From an uncultured Pirellulaceae bacterium (GTDB lineage Bacteria; Planctomycetota; Planctomycetia; Pirellulales; Pirellulaceae): DNA of 36,362 nucleotides. The first letter of the stretch is position 1. Each line of letters begins with the position of its first letter. Below, piece after piece: positions 16,538 through 24,842 of the stretch. The DNA lies in assembly GCA_938040995.1 (NCBI GenBank), contig CALHZT010000288.1, forward strand, positions 1 through 36,362. Direction: 5' to 3'. The position numbers and the translations under genes were made by a program. The notes beneath the pieces are model-generated. The model was not told the DNA's origin. It worked only from the letters and a program-made list of their open reading frames with translations, and made no database searches.

Positions 16538-17260
16538 TCAGCTCCTTGCGTATTTGCCGGAGCGGGCGATTCCAGTCAAAAGGCAGAATGAAAAAACCAG
16601 AAGAGCCGACGATGATGGCTCGGGAACAATGCGGACGTTGTCCAGTTGGCCGTTGGCTGGCCCGCTAAATGCATCTGGCATGGTCCAGCGAAAATTGACG
16701 CGCGCATCGGTGCCGGCAAATGGGGTGAGATCCACCATGCCCTCCAAGGCGCCGGTGTCGTTGTTTGGAGAATTGAAGAAAGTAGTGGTACCGGCTACCG
16801 CTGTGAGAACGTTGAAGGTTGCGAGCGCTGCCCCGCCACCCGCGGGCTCGATAGAAACATCGAAAGTACGGTCACTGCATCCTGTGCAGAAGGTAAACAG
16901 GTCCCAGCCGGCGCGATAGTCGAACAACAGCATTTCACCGGATCCGATCACACCAATATCTTGTGCGAGTGATACAACGCCAGGCCCTGTCCCACCGTCG
17001 AACCCATGAGTAGCGGCAAAGTCGCCATCACTTGGAATCACAAAACTGGCTCCATCCGGAGTAAAACCAATAAAACTCGTTACATCATTCAGAACTCCGA
17101 CTCGAAGCTGATCAAAAGGATTCAACTTGTCGGTTGCAATCCAGTTTGAAAAATCCCCGGTCTCAAAACTCCCATTTAGCAAGTCAGCTGCGTGGGTGAG
17201 CGTGCTACAGGCACAGACGATCGAAACGAAAACGAGTAGAGAAAAGTTCTTTCTGGGCAT
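16538..17260 (-). CDS. PEP-CTERM sorting-domain protein
   Basis: A 240-residue exported protein. A signal peptide covers residues 1-25 (MPRKNFSLLVFVSIVCACST to THAA). The body starts LLNGSFETGDFSNW, the usual opening of secreted carbohydrate-binding-like beta-sandwich domains, and is low in Lys and rich in Gly, Asp and Phe. The tail is VPEPSS (212-217), a hydrophobic stretch and a short basic end (RSGKYARS): a PEP-CTERM signal for exosortase processing. The frame opens at 17317, but ATG 17260 has GGAAGGAAG upstream and starts the signal peptide. Its function is unknown; family members are surface or extracellular-matrix proteins. No exosortase gene is in the window. Confidence 0.88.
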   Translation of the reverse strand: MPRKNFSLLVFVSIVCACSTLTHAADLLNGSFETGDFSNWIATDKLNPFDQLRVGVLNDVTSFIGFTPDGASFVIPSDGDFAATHGFDGGTGPGVVSLAQDIGVIGSGEMLLFDYRAGWDLFTFCTGCSDRTFDVSIEPAGGGAALATFNVLTAVAGTTTFFNSPNNDTGALEGMVDLTPFAGTDARVNFRWTMPDAFSGPANGQLDNVRIVPEPSSSALLVFSFCLLTGIARSGKYARS

Positions 17261-17675
17261 TAGTTCTTCCTTCCTTACTTTTGTAATTTGTGATCTGCGT
17301 TTATTGCGAAACGCCAAATGAAACGAGTTGTGACGACAAACGTTGCCACACAGAGAAAAAGCCAGCGATTGAGCAACTTCAACAAGTCAGAAAAAACGAA
17401 TCCTGACTAGCCCGAGAACTGGGCAATGAAGCGAGAAACTTTCTCGTCAATCAAGAGATAATGGAGTAGCTGCCCCAATAGATGCTTGGCCATGGCTGCG
17501 AAAAAACTGGATGTAAAACCAACCCGGTCGTACCCACCCAGTCGTCGGTCTGACTGTAGCAAATGAACTGTGACATTTCAAACAGATTGAAATTCGTCGT
17601 AAATTCAGGCTCCAGGCACCCACGCCATTAATGTGTCGAAGCGACACGTCCATGCTGTAAACATGGCTTTCACAG
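17261..17675. other. Intergenic region with possible terminator hairpins
   Basis: No gene found. Two adjacent stem-loops lie just past the MCE gene stop: GTGTCG-AAG-CGACAC (17633-17647) and CCATG-CTGTAAA-CATGG (17650-17666). A GAGAAACTTTCTC palindrome lies near 17430. The hairpins may end the DUF2237-pqiA-MCE transcript; the promoter of the PEP-CTERM gene should be in 17261-17400. Confidence 0.45.
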
Positions 17676-18701
17676 CTAATTCACGGCGTCATCGAGCGCC
17701 TCGATCGTTTCGCGAATTCGCCCGAGAACCCGCCGCGCGGGTCGGTCGTTGACTTCCTCTCCTTCACCGGACATGGCATCGGCAGGGTTCTTTTCGTCCT
17801 TGCTCCACGCATCGCCGATCCGGGAAAATGGAGTCCAATCCTGCCAATTCGTCGGCGGCTTCTCCGCTCCCTCGAACTCTGTTTGCGCCAGCCCATCGCT
17901 CGGGTTGGGCATCAACGCTAGATATTTACCGCCAACAAGTGTTTCAAGGCCACGGATACCATCCCGAAAGTTGACTTTGGGCCGCTCGACCCAGAAAACG
18001 GTTCCGGTCTGAGCCAGCACTTTGGCTCGATCGACAAGCTGTGCGCGAACTTCGACGAACTGAAAGTTTTCATCCAGCCTTACATCGCTGACTTCACCAA
18101 CAATCACGCCACGAAATTTAACGGCATCTCCGGATTCGATCCCGCTACCGTCCTTGAACCGGACCAGAACGGAGACGTCACTCGATTGTCGCAAACGCGG
18201 TGGATTCTCCTGCCCGGCAAACTCACTGGACTGCGGAGCATCCGCAGGACCAGGAATCACTCCGAGGTATTTGGCTCCGACCACCGTTTCAAGCCCGCTC
18301 ATCCTTGAAAGACTTAGTTGCGGTCGTTCGACCCAGAAAACACTTCCTTCCCGCGCGACCGCTTCTCCATCCGGTCGCAGGCGAACGTCCACGTCGACGC
18401 CCGCCAAATCGTCTCGCAACCGGATCTCTTCGACTTGACCGATCGTGATCCCACGAAAGCGGAGCGCATCTTCGGCCTTCAGCCCATGTCCATCGGCAAA
18501 GTGGACCGTAATCAACTCGCCGTCCGGAACCGTGCTGGTGTATCCAAGGTAGAGGGCGAAGCCCAGGCAAGCCGCCGTTAAGGCAAGAAACAACCAGTTG
18601 GATTTGTTCAGCAAACCAATTCGATCGTCGCGTACGACAGCCGTTGGAAAATCGGGGACCGGCTTCTCTACCCGGTCGGCATCATGGTATTCGTTGTTCA
18701 T
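17676..18701 (-). CDS. MCE/MlaD-domain protein, PqiB/LetB-like, two MCE repeats
   Basis: A periplasmic, membrane-anchored protein of the type that builds a hydrophobic channel for lipid transfer between membranes. One N-terminal membrane segment (SNWLFLALTAACLGFALYLG) is followed by two MCE domains: one beginning at DGELITVHFADGHGLKAEDA and one at DVSVLVRFKDGSGIESGDA, each with the GxxxFRGxxxGxVxxxRL pattern and a VFWVERP strand. Escherichia PqiB has three MCE domains and LetB seven, so this is a short version. The C-terminal tail is acidic. The start is uncertain: ATG 18701 leaves a 16-base gap to the upstream PqiA-like gene; ATG 18749 or 18740 would overlap it. Co-transcribed with the PqiA-like gene. 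Confidence 0.87.
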   Translation of the reverse strand: MNNEYHDADRVEKPVPDFPTAVVRDDRIGLLNKSNWLFLALTAACLGFALYLGYTSTVPDGELITVHFADGHGLKAEDALRFRGITIGQVEEIRLRDDLAGVDVDVRLRPDGEAVAREGSVFWVERPQLSLSRMSGLETVVGAKYLGVIPGPADAPQSSEFAGQENPPRLRQSSDVSVLVRFKDGSGIESGDAVKFRGVIVGEVSDVRLDENFQFVEVRAQLVDRAKVLAQTGTVFWVERPKVNFRDGIRGLETLVGGKYLALMPNPSDGLAQTEFEGAEKPPTNWQDWTPFSRIGDAWSKDEKNPADAMSGEGEEVNDRPARRVLGRIRETIEALDDAVN

Positions 18702-18717
18702 GGCAATCGCGCAGTTT

Positions 18718-19308
18718 TCACGCGTCTTCCCAAATGGCATGCGGATCAAACATCAGTGATGCGAGCATGCTCATCGCGACACAGAGTACAAAAGCAAAAA
18801 TCGCGGGGCCAACCTGAAATTGAACCAGCGAACCGACTTTGATGAGCATCACCAGAAACGCAAGTAGAAGCACATCCATCATGCTCCACTTTCCCGCCGA
18901 CTCCATCAGCCGATACGTGACGGCCCGATGCTTCCGGTGAAAGAGCCCCAGAACGCTAAGCTCCAGCAACATCATGATTTTGAGGAGCGGAAAAATGATC
19001 GAGAATAGTAACACGACAAAACCGACGAACCAGCTTCCTTCCGAGATCAACTGAATCGTACCTGTGACGATACTCGATTCGTGGTGATGCCCCAGCCGTT
19101 CAATATCGAGAATCGGCAGGAGAATTGCCGGCCAGAACAGGATGAATGCTCCGAGCGCTGCGGCAGCCGTCGGTAGCGTACTTTTCCCGGCAGCTCTTTG
19201 ACGATGAATTGGCGTGTCACATCGCGAACAAACCGCGACCTTGCCTATGCCAAGCGTCGGCATTCGGTGCACAAGTCCACAACAATGACAAGCCTTGAAC
19301 CCGCTCAT
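18718..19308 (-). CDS. PqiA/LetA-like membrane protein
   Basis: A 196-residue integral membrane protein with a single PqiA domain. The N-terminus has a zinc-ribbon pattern: Cys7/Cys10 and Cys27/Cys30 (CSRCDTPIHRQ). Four hydrophobic segments follow, with GSWFVGFVVLLFSIIFPLLK and the WSMMDVLLLAFLVMLIKVG motif typical of the family. Known relatives (PqiA, LetA) work with MCE proteins in envelope lipid transport, which fits the gene just downstream. It is half the length of PqiA, which carries two such domains. Its ATG overlaps the stop of the DUF2237 gene by four bases. Confidence 0.9.
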   Translation of the reverse strand: MSGFKACHCCGLVHRMPTLGIGKVAVCSRCDTPIHRQRAAGKSTLPTAAAALGAFILFWPAILLPILDIERLGHHHESSIVTGTIQLISEGSWFVGFVVLLFSIIFPLLKIMMLLELSVLGLFHRKHRAVTYRLMESAGKWSMMDVLLLAFLVMLIKVGSLVQFQVGPAIFAFVLCVAMSMLASLMFDPHAIWEDA

Positions 19309-19685
19309 GCGTCACCGTTTCTGTCGACTGAATATGCCTGCAGTGTTTCAAGGTCTGCGAATTCAAGCATCGAAATATGCGTCGAATCGAGAATCACTTT
19401 GGGTGCAATTCCCGCCTCCCATGCTTGCGTCCAGCGTTGGGCACACAGACACCATCGGTCACCACCTTTCAGTCCTGGAAAGTCGTACATGGGCATCGGT
19501 GTGCTGAGATCATTACCAACTGATTTCGAAAAGGCCAGAAACTCTTCGGTGACTTCGACGCAGATGAGGTGGAGTCCCGCGTCCTGCGCGCCGGTATCGC
19601 AGCATCCGTTTCTGTAAAACCCAGTCATCGGGTCAACGCTGCATGGCTGCAGTTCTTCTCCAAGTACGTTCTTCGCTTTCGACAT
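19305..19685 (-). CDS. DUF2237 family protein
   Basis: A 126-residue soluble protein. NVLGEELQPCSVDPMTGFYR, NGCCDTGAQDAGLHLICVEV, FLAFSKSVGNDLSTPMP and FPGLKGGDRWCLCAQRW are the family's conserved blocks, with a conserved set of Cys and Gly-Asp residues. The function is not known. The longer open frame to 19760 starts at a GTG and adds non-homologous residues, so ATG 19685 is used. The four-base overlap with the PqiA-like gene makes it the first gene of that operon, an unexpected partner for an envelope transporter. Confidence 0.9.
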   Translation of the reverse strand: MSKAKNVLGEELQPCSVDPMTGFYRNGCCDTGAQDAGLHLICVEVTEEFLAFSKSVGNDLSTPMPMYDFPGLKGGDRWCLCAQRWTQAWEAGIAPKVILDSTHISMLEFADLETLQAYSVDRNGDA

Positions 19686-19956
19686 GGTCTTATAGGGTCC
19701 CACTTTGCTGATTCCATCAAGATATCCGAATGCGGATACCGGCCCCTCTCGGGCAGACACTAATTAGACTGCCGCGCCGGTTTTGGCTCAATGGTCTCTG
19801 ACGTCATTCAAAATCCCGGCGATTCCGCACCGATCGGTTGGAATGGCCCAAGTGAACCGTGTAACGGCAGGAACCGTACTATATTTGGCAAAACAGCCTA
19901 TATTGAGTTCTGTAGCTTGGGTTCTGCGACAGGATGACTTTCAGCAAAGGAACGGA

Positions 19957-22116
19957 ATGCGTCAATCAAAGCTAGTACGACAGTTCATTTTGATGCATTT
20001 CACGCCTCGTTCGCTGTCCATGTTTCTCATGGCCGTGACCTGTTTCTTCTCGGTCGGGCCCGAATCGTGCTTCGCTGGCGGCGGCCCCGAGAACGTGTTT
20101 CTGGTTGTCAATCAACGCAGCTGGGCCTCGCGAACAATCGCAAATCACTACGTTTCGCTACGCAACATTCCGTCGAATAACGTTTTCTTTATCGACTGGT
20201 CCGGCTCGGTCGACAGAACAGACCTTGCGACTTTTCGTAAGAAAATCCTCCAACCCATCATTGCCGAAATCGACAAACGGCGGCTTGGCGACCAAATCGA
20301 CTATGTCGTGTACTCCTCCGACTTCCCGTACGAAATCGACTTTTCAAAGAATGTGTCGTCAAAAGACAAGTTCATGTCGGGTTCGATTACGTCCCTCACC
20401 TACCTGTACGAACTGATTGAGGGCAACTCCGCGGATGGTATTGGTCGCCCAAACAATTTCTACGCCAACATCAGTGCGGCTCGTGGTTCTTCGGCAGGTT
20501 TTCGGAATGGTGACTCGTGGAGTGCGATGGGCAAAAAGTCGCCAGAAGAGGAGGGCACGAATTATCTGCTGTCCGCGATGCTCGGTTACACCAGCGGCCG
20601 GGGAAATTCAGTCGACGAGGTCGTCACGTACCTGACAAGAGCCGCAAACGCCGACGGGCAACGCCCTCGCGGCTCGGTGTTCTACATGACCAATCAGGAT
20701 ATTCGCACGACGACGCGTAGCAAACTCTTTCCTGAGTATGTCCGCGCCATCAAAGCGGAGGGCGGAAATGCGGAAATCCTCGAAGGCACCGTGCCGACAG
20801 GAAGAAACGACGTCATTGGTGCAACGATCGGCCGCCATGTTTACAACTGGGCCGATTCCGGAAGCCAGTTCCTGCCTGGTGCCATCTTTGACAACCTGAC
20901 CAGTTTCGGTGGCGTGCTACGTGAGGGCGCCGGGCAGACGCCACTTACGGAAGCGTTGCGGCATGGTGCGGCTGGTGCCACCGGAACGGTCATCGAGCCT
21001 TATGCGCTGCGCCCGAAGTTCCCGAACCCGGTTGTGCACCTGCACTACCTTCGCGGATGCAGTCTTGCCGAATCGGTTTACCAGTCTGTAACTTCGCCAT
21101 ACCAGTTGCTGCTGGTCGGCGACCCTCTTTGCCAACCGTATGCCAGTATCCCACGAGTCACCAGTGACGGAATTCCGTCCGATGGCATCGTCGCTGGCAA
21201 AGTCACCATTCAACCTCGAGTGATGGCGTTGCCAGGAGTTCAGGCTTCCCGGTTCGAGTTGTACGTGGACGGAATTCGGCGTGGGACCTGTCGAACGAAC
21301 GGTACGATGACCTTTGACAGCTCAACAATGGCCGATGGTGCTCACGAAGTACGCGTTGTGGCGGTCATGAACGACAAGATCCGGACGCAAGGCCGACAGA
21401 TTACGAACATTACCGTCGCGAATCGAAAAAACACGATTCGCACGCGACTGACATCGCCAGCGAATGTCTCACTCAACGGCATGATCTCGATGGACATCGA
21501 AGCCCCGAACGCGAAACGTGGGATCGTCCTGTTTAACCAACGGGAACTGATGGGAAATGCCAGCGGCCAGCGAGCGACGGTTTCCTTTTCGCCACTTCGC
21601 ATCGGCATGGGGCCTCACCGACTGATGGCCGTCGGGCTGGGCGAGTCGAATCTCGACAATGTGTTTGCAGAGCCGGTCAATGTAAATGTCAAACCCGGAT
21701 ACCTGTTCCCGGCGAAACCGATGCCCGTCGGTACTGAATCACAACCGGGCGTTCAAGTCGTTACCGCGGCTGGTATCCCGACGTCGGTAGCAACAACCAG
21801 GGGCAATGGCTGGTTGACCACAGCCGGCGTTAAAAAGAATGAACCGTTCCGCCTTGGAAGTCGCTTTTCCGTTCCGCAAAACGGTGTCTATCAATTCCAA
21901 ATCCAGGTACGTGGTGACGTCGAACTAAAGGTTGACGGGAAAACACTGTTTGCCAAAAAGGCGATCACGCCGTACACGCGATTCGAGTTCCCGATCCACT
22001 TACAACAGGGCGGGCACACCCTCGCCTTGAACGCCAAACTCGATCCGCCAAGGATGCTGCTCCGCTTTGGCGACAAAGGAACGCAAAGCCTTGCCGGACC
22101 AACGTTCCAGCATTAG
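19957..22116 (+). CDS. TIGR03790 family exported protein with C-terminal PA14-like domain
   Basis: 719 residues with a long basic-then-hydrophobic signal (about 1-40, MFLMAVTCFFSVGPESCFAG). The N-terminal half (about 45-370) matches the TIGR03790 pattern: ENVFLVVNQRSWASRTIANH, YVSLRNIPSNNVFFIDW, then VYSSDFPYEIDF and later GAAGATGTVIEPYALRPKFP and LLVGDPLCQPY. I do not know an enzymatic activity; the family is uncharacterised and the last block recalls caspase/gingipain-like peptidase folds. Ig-like repeats follow (FELYVDGIRRG, DGAHEVRVVAV), then a PA14-like carbohydrate-binding end (GVYQFQIQVRGDVELKVDGK). The frame opens at 19783, but ATG 19957 has AAAGGA upstream and starts the signal. Confidence 0.82.
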   Translation: MRQSKLVRQFILMHFTPRSLSMFLMAVTCFFSVGPESCFAGGGPENVFLVVNQRSWASRTIANHYVSLRNIPSNNVFFIDWSGSVDRTDLATFRKKILQPIIAEIDKRRLGDQIDYVVYSSDFPYEIDFSKNVSSKDKFMSGSITSLTYLYELIEGNSADGIGRPNNFYANISAARGSSAGFRNGDSWSAMGKKSPEEEGTNYLLSAMLGYTSGRGNSVDEVVTYLTRAANADGQRPRGSVFYMTNQDIRTTTRSKLFPEYVRAIKAEGGNAEILEGTVPTGRNDVIGATIGRHVYNWADSGSQFLPGAIFDNLTSFGGVLREGAGQTPLTEALRHGAAGATGTVIEPYALRPKFPNPVVHLHYLRGCSLAESVYQSVTSPYQLLLVGDPLCQPYASIPRVTSDGIPSDGIVAGKVTIQPRVMALPGVQASRFELYVDGIRRGTCRTNGTMTFDSSTMADGAHEVRVVAVMNDKIRTQGRQITNITVANRKNTIRTRLTSPANVSLNGMISMDIEAPNAKRGIVLFNQRELMGNASGQRATVSFSPLRIGMGPHRLMAVGLGESNLDNVFAEPVNVNVKPGYLFPAKPMPVGTESQPGVQVVTAAGIPTSVATTRGNGWLTTAGVKKNEPFRLGSRFSVPQNGVYQFQIQVRGDVELKVDGKTLFAKKAITPYTRFEFPIHLQQGGHTLALNAKLDPPRMLLRFGDKGTQSLAGPTFQH

Positions 22117-22569
22117 AGGGCGTTTCCAACCGGTGTTCGAAGTTTCGGCTAAAGCCCGCTCAATTGATTCGAACTCACAGGTAGTGGATCTTGTCAAAGA
22201 TCCCTCAGGCGTCCGCGAAAAAAGTTACTGCTGCAAGGATCTTTAACTACGAACTGTTCGGCCGCCATTTCGTGAGTTCTTGGTCTGGTCCGGATCTCAA
22301 TTGAGCAGTATCGGGCTTTACTGCCGTTGTCCTCCGTGTCCACCACACCGCGTATGGCAAAATTCGTCTTTCGACCATTTCCCGTCCGATAATTCAATGG
22401 ACCCGGCGAAACACTCTCCGGACAGGACAAGTCACGCATTACTCGAAGTGCAACTTTCGCATCGCAGTCCGCAATCGCGACACCACCGGGTTGCTTTGCG
22501 TTCTCGCGAACGGACGATCGCTTGAACTCCTGTACGCTACAATCGGCGACAAGGAGAACCAGCAAGCCC
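22117..22569. other. Intergenic region between TIGR03790 gene and ABC operon
   Basis: No supported gene. GGATCTT-GTCA-AAGATCC (22186-22203) is a perfect 7-bp hairpin 70 bases past the stop and may be a terminator without a T-run. An AAGGAG at 22551-22556 serves the ABC ATPase gene at a rather long spacing. Confidence 0.45.
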
Positions 22570-23457
22570 ATGATCGCTCTCAAAAACGTCCGCAAATCGT
22601 TCGGCGAAATACAGGCAGTCAACGGGCTTTCGTTCGAAATTCCCACTGGCGGAACATTTGGTCTCCTGGGACCGAACGGAGCCGGCAAGACGACCACGAT
22701 TCGCATGCTGGTCGGTGCACTCACACCGGATAGCGGAACACTGGAAATCCACAGCGAAAATGCTTCGAGCATCAGCGCCCGCGCGAGGATTGGAGTCGCA
22801 CCGCAATCACTTGCTCTCTACGAATCCCTGACACCGCGTGAAAACCTGAAGTTCTTTGGCGAAATCTATGGACTCTCCGGAAGCCATCTTAAAGAACGAA
22901 TTCAATGGGCACTCGACTTTTCCCAACTGAACGACCGAGCCAACAGTCGGGCCGGGACATTTTCTGGCGGTATGAAACGACGACTGAACCTGGCCATTGC
23001 GCTCATTCACGACCCCGATGTATTGCTACTGGATGAACCTACCGTCGGCGTGGACCCTCAGTCGCGAAACCATATCTTCGAGTGTATCGAAGAGCTCAAA
23101 TCGCAATCCAAAACCATCATTTATACGACTCACTATATGGAAGAAGTCGAACGGCTTTGCAATCAAGTCGCCATTATGGACAAAGGCAAATTGCTGGCTT
23201 GTGGCAGCCCGGAAGAACTCATCGCCCAGCACGCCACGGCCGCAGAAGTGATCGCACATGTTGGCGAAGAAATTCATAGCGTTGGCGACTTGCCCGGCAC
23301 CGTGCAAGAAGGTGTCTGGCGTTTCGAAAGTATGAATCCTTTCGTCGAGCTTAATCAGGCCAACAACAACGGGATCGCCATCAAGTCGATGGAGATGAAG
23401 CAACCGAACCTTGAATCCGTCTTCCTCAACCTGACAGGCAGGAGCCTTCGCGACTGA
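22570..23457 (+). CDS. ABC transporter ATP-binding protein (ABC-2 type exporter)
   Basis: A 295-residue ATPase. Walker A GPNGAGKT (34-41), signature FSGGMKRRLN (131-140), Walker B VLLLDEPTVGVD (151-162) and the switch His in YTTHYMEEVERLC are all present; the DEPTVGVDPQSR wording is typical of drug/lipid/Na+ export ATPases. The last 70 residues are a DUF4162-like accessory region. A TTG start at 22522 would extend it; ATG 22570 gives the normal N-terminus. The stop shares one base with the permease ATG. Substrate is unknown. Confidence 0.93.
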   Translation: MIALKNVRKSFGEIQAVNGLSFEIPTGGTFGLLGPNGAGKTTTIRMLVGALTPDSGTLEIHSENASSISARARIGVAPQSLALYESLTPRENLKFFGEIYGLSGSHLKERIQWALDFSQLNDRANSRAGTFSGGMKRRLNLAIALIHDPDVLLLDEPTVGVDPQSRNHIFECIEELKSQSKTIIYTTHYMEEVERLCNQVAIMDKGKLLACGSPEELIAQHATAAEVIAHVGEEIHSVGDLPGTVQEGVWRFESMNPFVELNQANNNGIAIKSMEMKQPNLESVFLNLTGRSLRD

Positions 23458-24809
23458 TGCGCACCATCTGGAAACTGGCAATGAAGGACATCAAAGTCCT
23501 CAGCCGCGACAAAGCCACCGTCTTTTTCGTCGTTGGATTCCCTCTACTCATGGGCATCTTCTTCGGCGTCGTGATGGGCGGACCCGACGGTGGCAAATCG
23601 AATGCAATGAAGATCGCCGTCGTTGACGAAGACAACACAGAGATGTCAAACCGGTTCATCAAGCAACTCGATCAGAATGACGGCTGCGAAGTCGTACCGC
23701 TGGCTCGTGACGAAGCCATCGACCAGGTTCGCAAAGGAAAGCTGACGGGCATGATCGCCGTTCCAGCCGGCTTTGGTGAATCCGCAGGGCTCGTCTGGCA
23801 GTCGCCACCCGAAATCCAGGTCGGCATGGACCCTTCGCGTCAAGCCGAAGGCGCGATGGCTCAGGGCTTCATTATGCAAGCCATGGGAAATCTCATTGGC
23901 GACCGGATGTTCAACCCGAAACAGAATCGTCAAATGGTCGACGATCTTCGCAGCCAGATGAATGCAGCACAGGATGGCGTCATGGCTGACGAAAACTTCA
24001 AGCGTATGGTCGATTCGATGGACGCCCTTTTCGATTCGATCAACGAACTGGACGAAGCAGAAAAAGAAAACGAAGAAAAAGTTTCCGGCGAACAGGACGC
24101 AACCGACGAAGAATCCAGTGATGCTGGTCCCTCGCTTCAATTCGCAAACATCACCTCGATTGACGTCACGCGAGTCGCCGAACCAGGAAGCAAGTCGGCT
24201 TTGCTGCAAAAAGTACGAACCAAGTGGGATCTGACATTCCCACAGGCAATGGTCTGGGGCATTCTGGGTTGCGTCGCCAGCTTTGCCATCTCGATCGTGC
24301 GGGAGAGAATTCGCGGAACCTACCACCGACTGGAAGTCGCTCCGTTTTCCAAAGCTCACATTGTCGCCGGCAAAGGTCTCGCGTGTTTTCTAACTGTTCT
24401 CTTCGTGATCGTGATGCTGCTCGCGGTGGGTTACTTCCTTGGCCTTCGCCCTCGCAATCCAGCCATGCTGCTAGTTGCATCCGTTTTCGTGTCGTTTTGT
24501 TTCGTCGGCATCATGCTTGTCATATCCGTGCTCGGTAAGACGGAAGAGATCGTCGGCGGGGCAGGGTGGGGCGTGAACATGGTGATGGCAATGTTTGGCG
24601 GCGGAATGGTTCCCCTGATGTTTCTGCCAAAGTCCATTCAGACGATCTCCAACCTGAGTCCGGTCAAATGGGCGGTGCTCGCCCTCGAAGGCGCTATCTG
24701 GCGAGGCTTTTCGATCGCCGAAATGATGATGCCGCTCACCATTCTGTTTTGCGTCGGCGCTGCCTGCATGCTATTCGGCTCGTGGCGGCTGAATGCCCAA
24801 ACCGGCTGA
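23457..24809 (+). CDS. ABC-2 type transporter permease
   Basis: A 450-residue membrane protein of the YhhJ/NatB architecture: one N-terminal membrane helix (about 20-40, VFFVVGFPLLMGIFFGVVMG), a large extracytoplasmic domain (about 45-245) containing an acidic stretch (DEAEKENEEKVSGEQDATDE), then five or six helices to the C-terminus, with the RERIRGTYHRLEVAPF loop typical of the family. It starts on the last base of the ATPase stop (TGATG), so the two form an exporter operon. No HlyD-like adaptor is present. Confidence 0.92.
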   Translation: MRTIWKLAMKDIKVLSRDKATVFFVVGFPLLMGIFFGVVMGGPDGGKSNAMKIAVVDEDNTEMSNRFIKQLDQNDGCEVVPLARDEAIDQVRKGKLTGMIAVPAGFGESAGLVWQSPPEIQVGMDPSRQAEGAMAQGFIMQAMGNLIGDRMFNPKQNRQMVDDLRSQMNAAQDGVMADENFKRMVDSMDALFDSINELDEAEKENEEKVSGEQDATDEESSDAGPSLQFANITSIDVTRVAEPGSKSALLQKVRTKWDLTFPQAMVWGILGCVASFAISIVRERIRGTYHRLEVAPFSKAHIVAGKGLACFLTVLFVIVMLLAVGYFLGLRPRNPAMLLVASVFVSFCFVGIMLVISVLGKTEEIVGGAGWGVNMVMAMFGGGMVPLMFLPKSIQTISNLSPVKWAVLALEGAIWRGFSIAEMMMPLTILFCVGAACMLFGSWRLNAQTG

Positions 24810-24842
24810 CAGACGTCCATCGTACGACATGATGTCGAGTCG

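Noticed and set aside
16525..16545. GGGATTCGAATC string recalling a tRNA T-loop
   Set aside because: It overlaps the end of the PEP-CTERM gene and no cloverleaf or acceptor stem can be drawn around it.
22194..22772. 192-residue minus-strand ORF with FGPRRPNVPPVG
   Set aside because: This string is the usual antisense shadow of an ABC Walker A; the real gene is on the plus strand.
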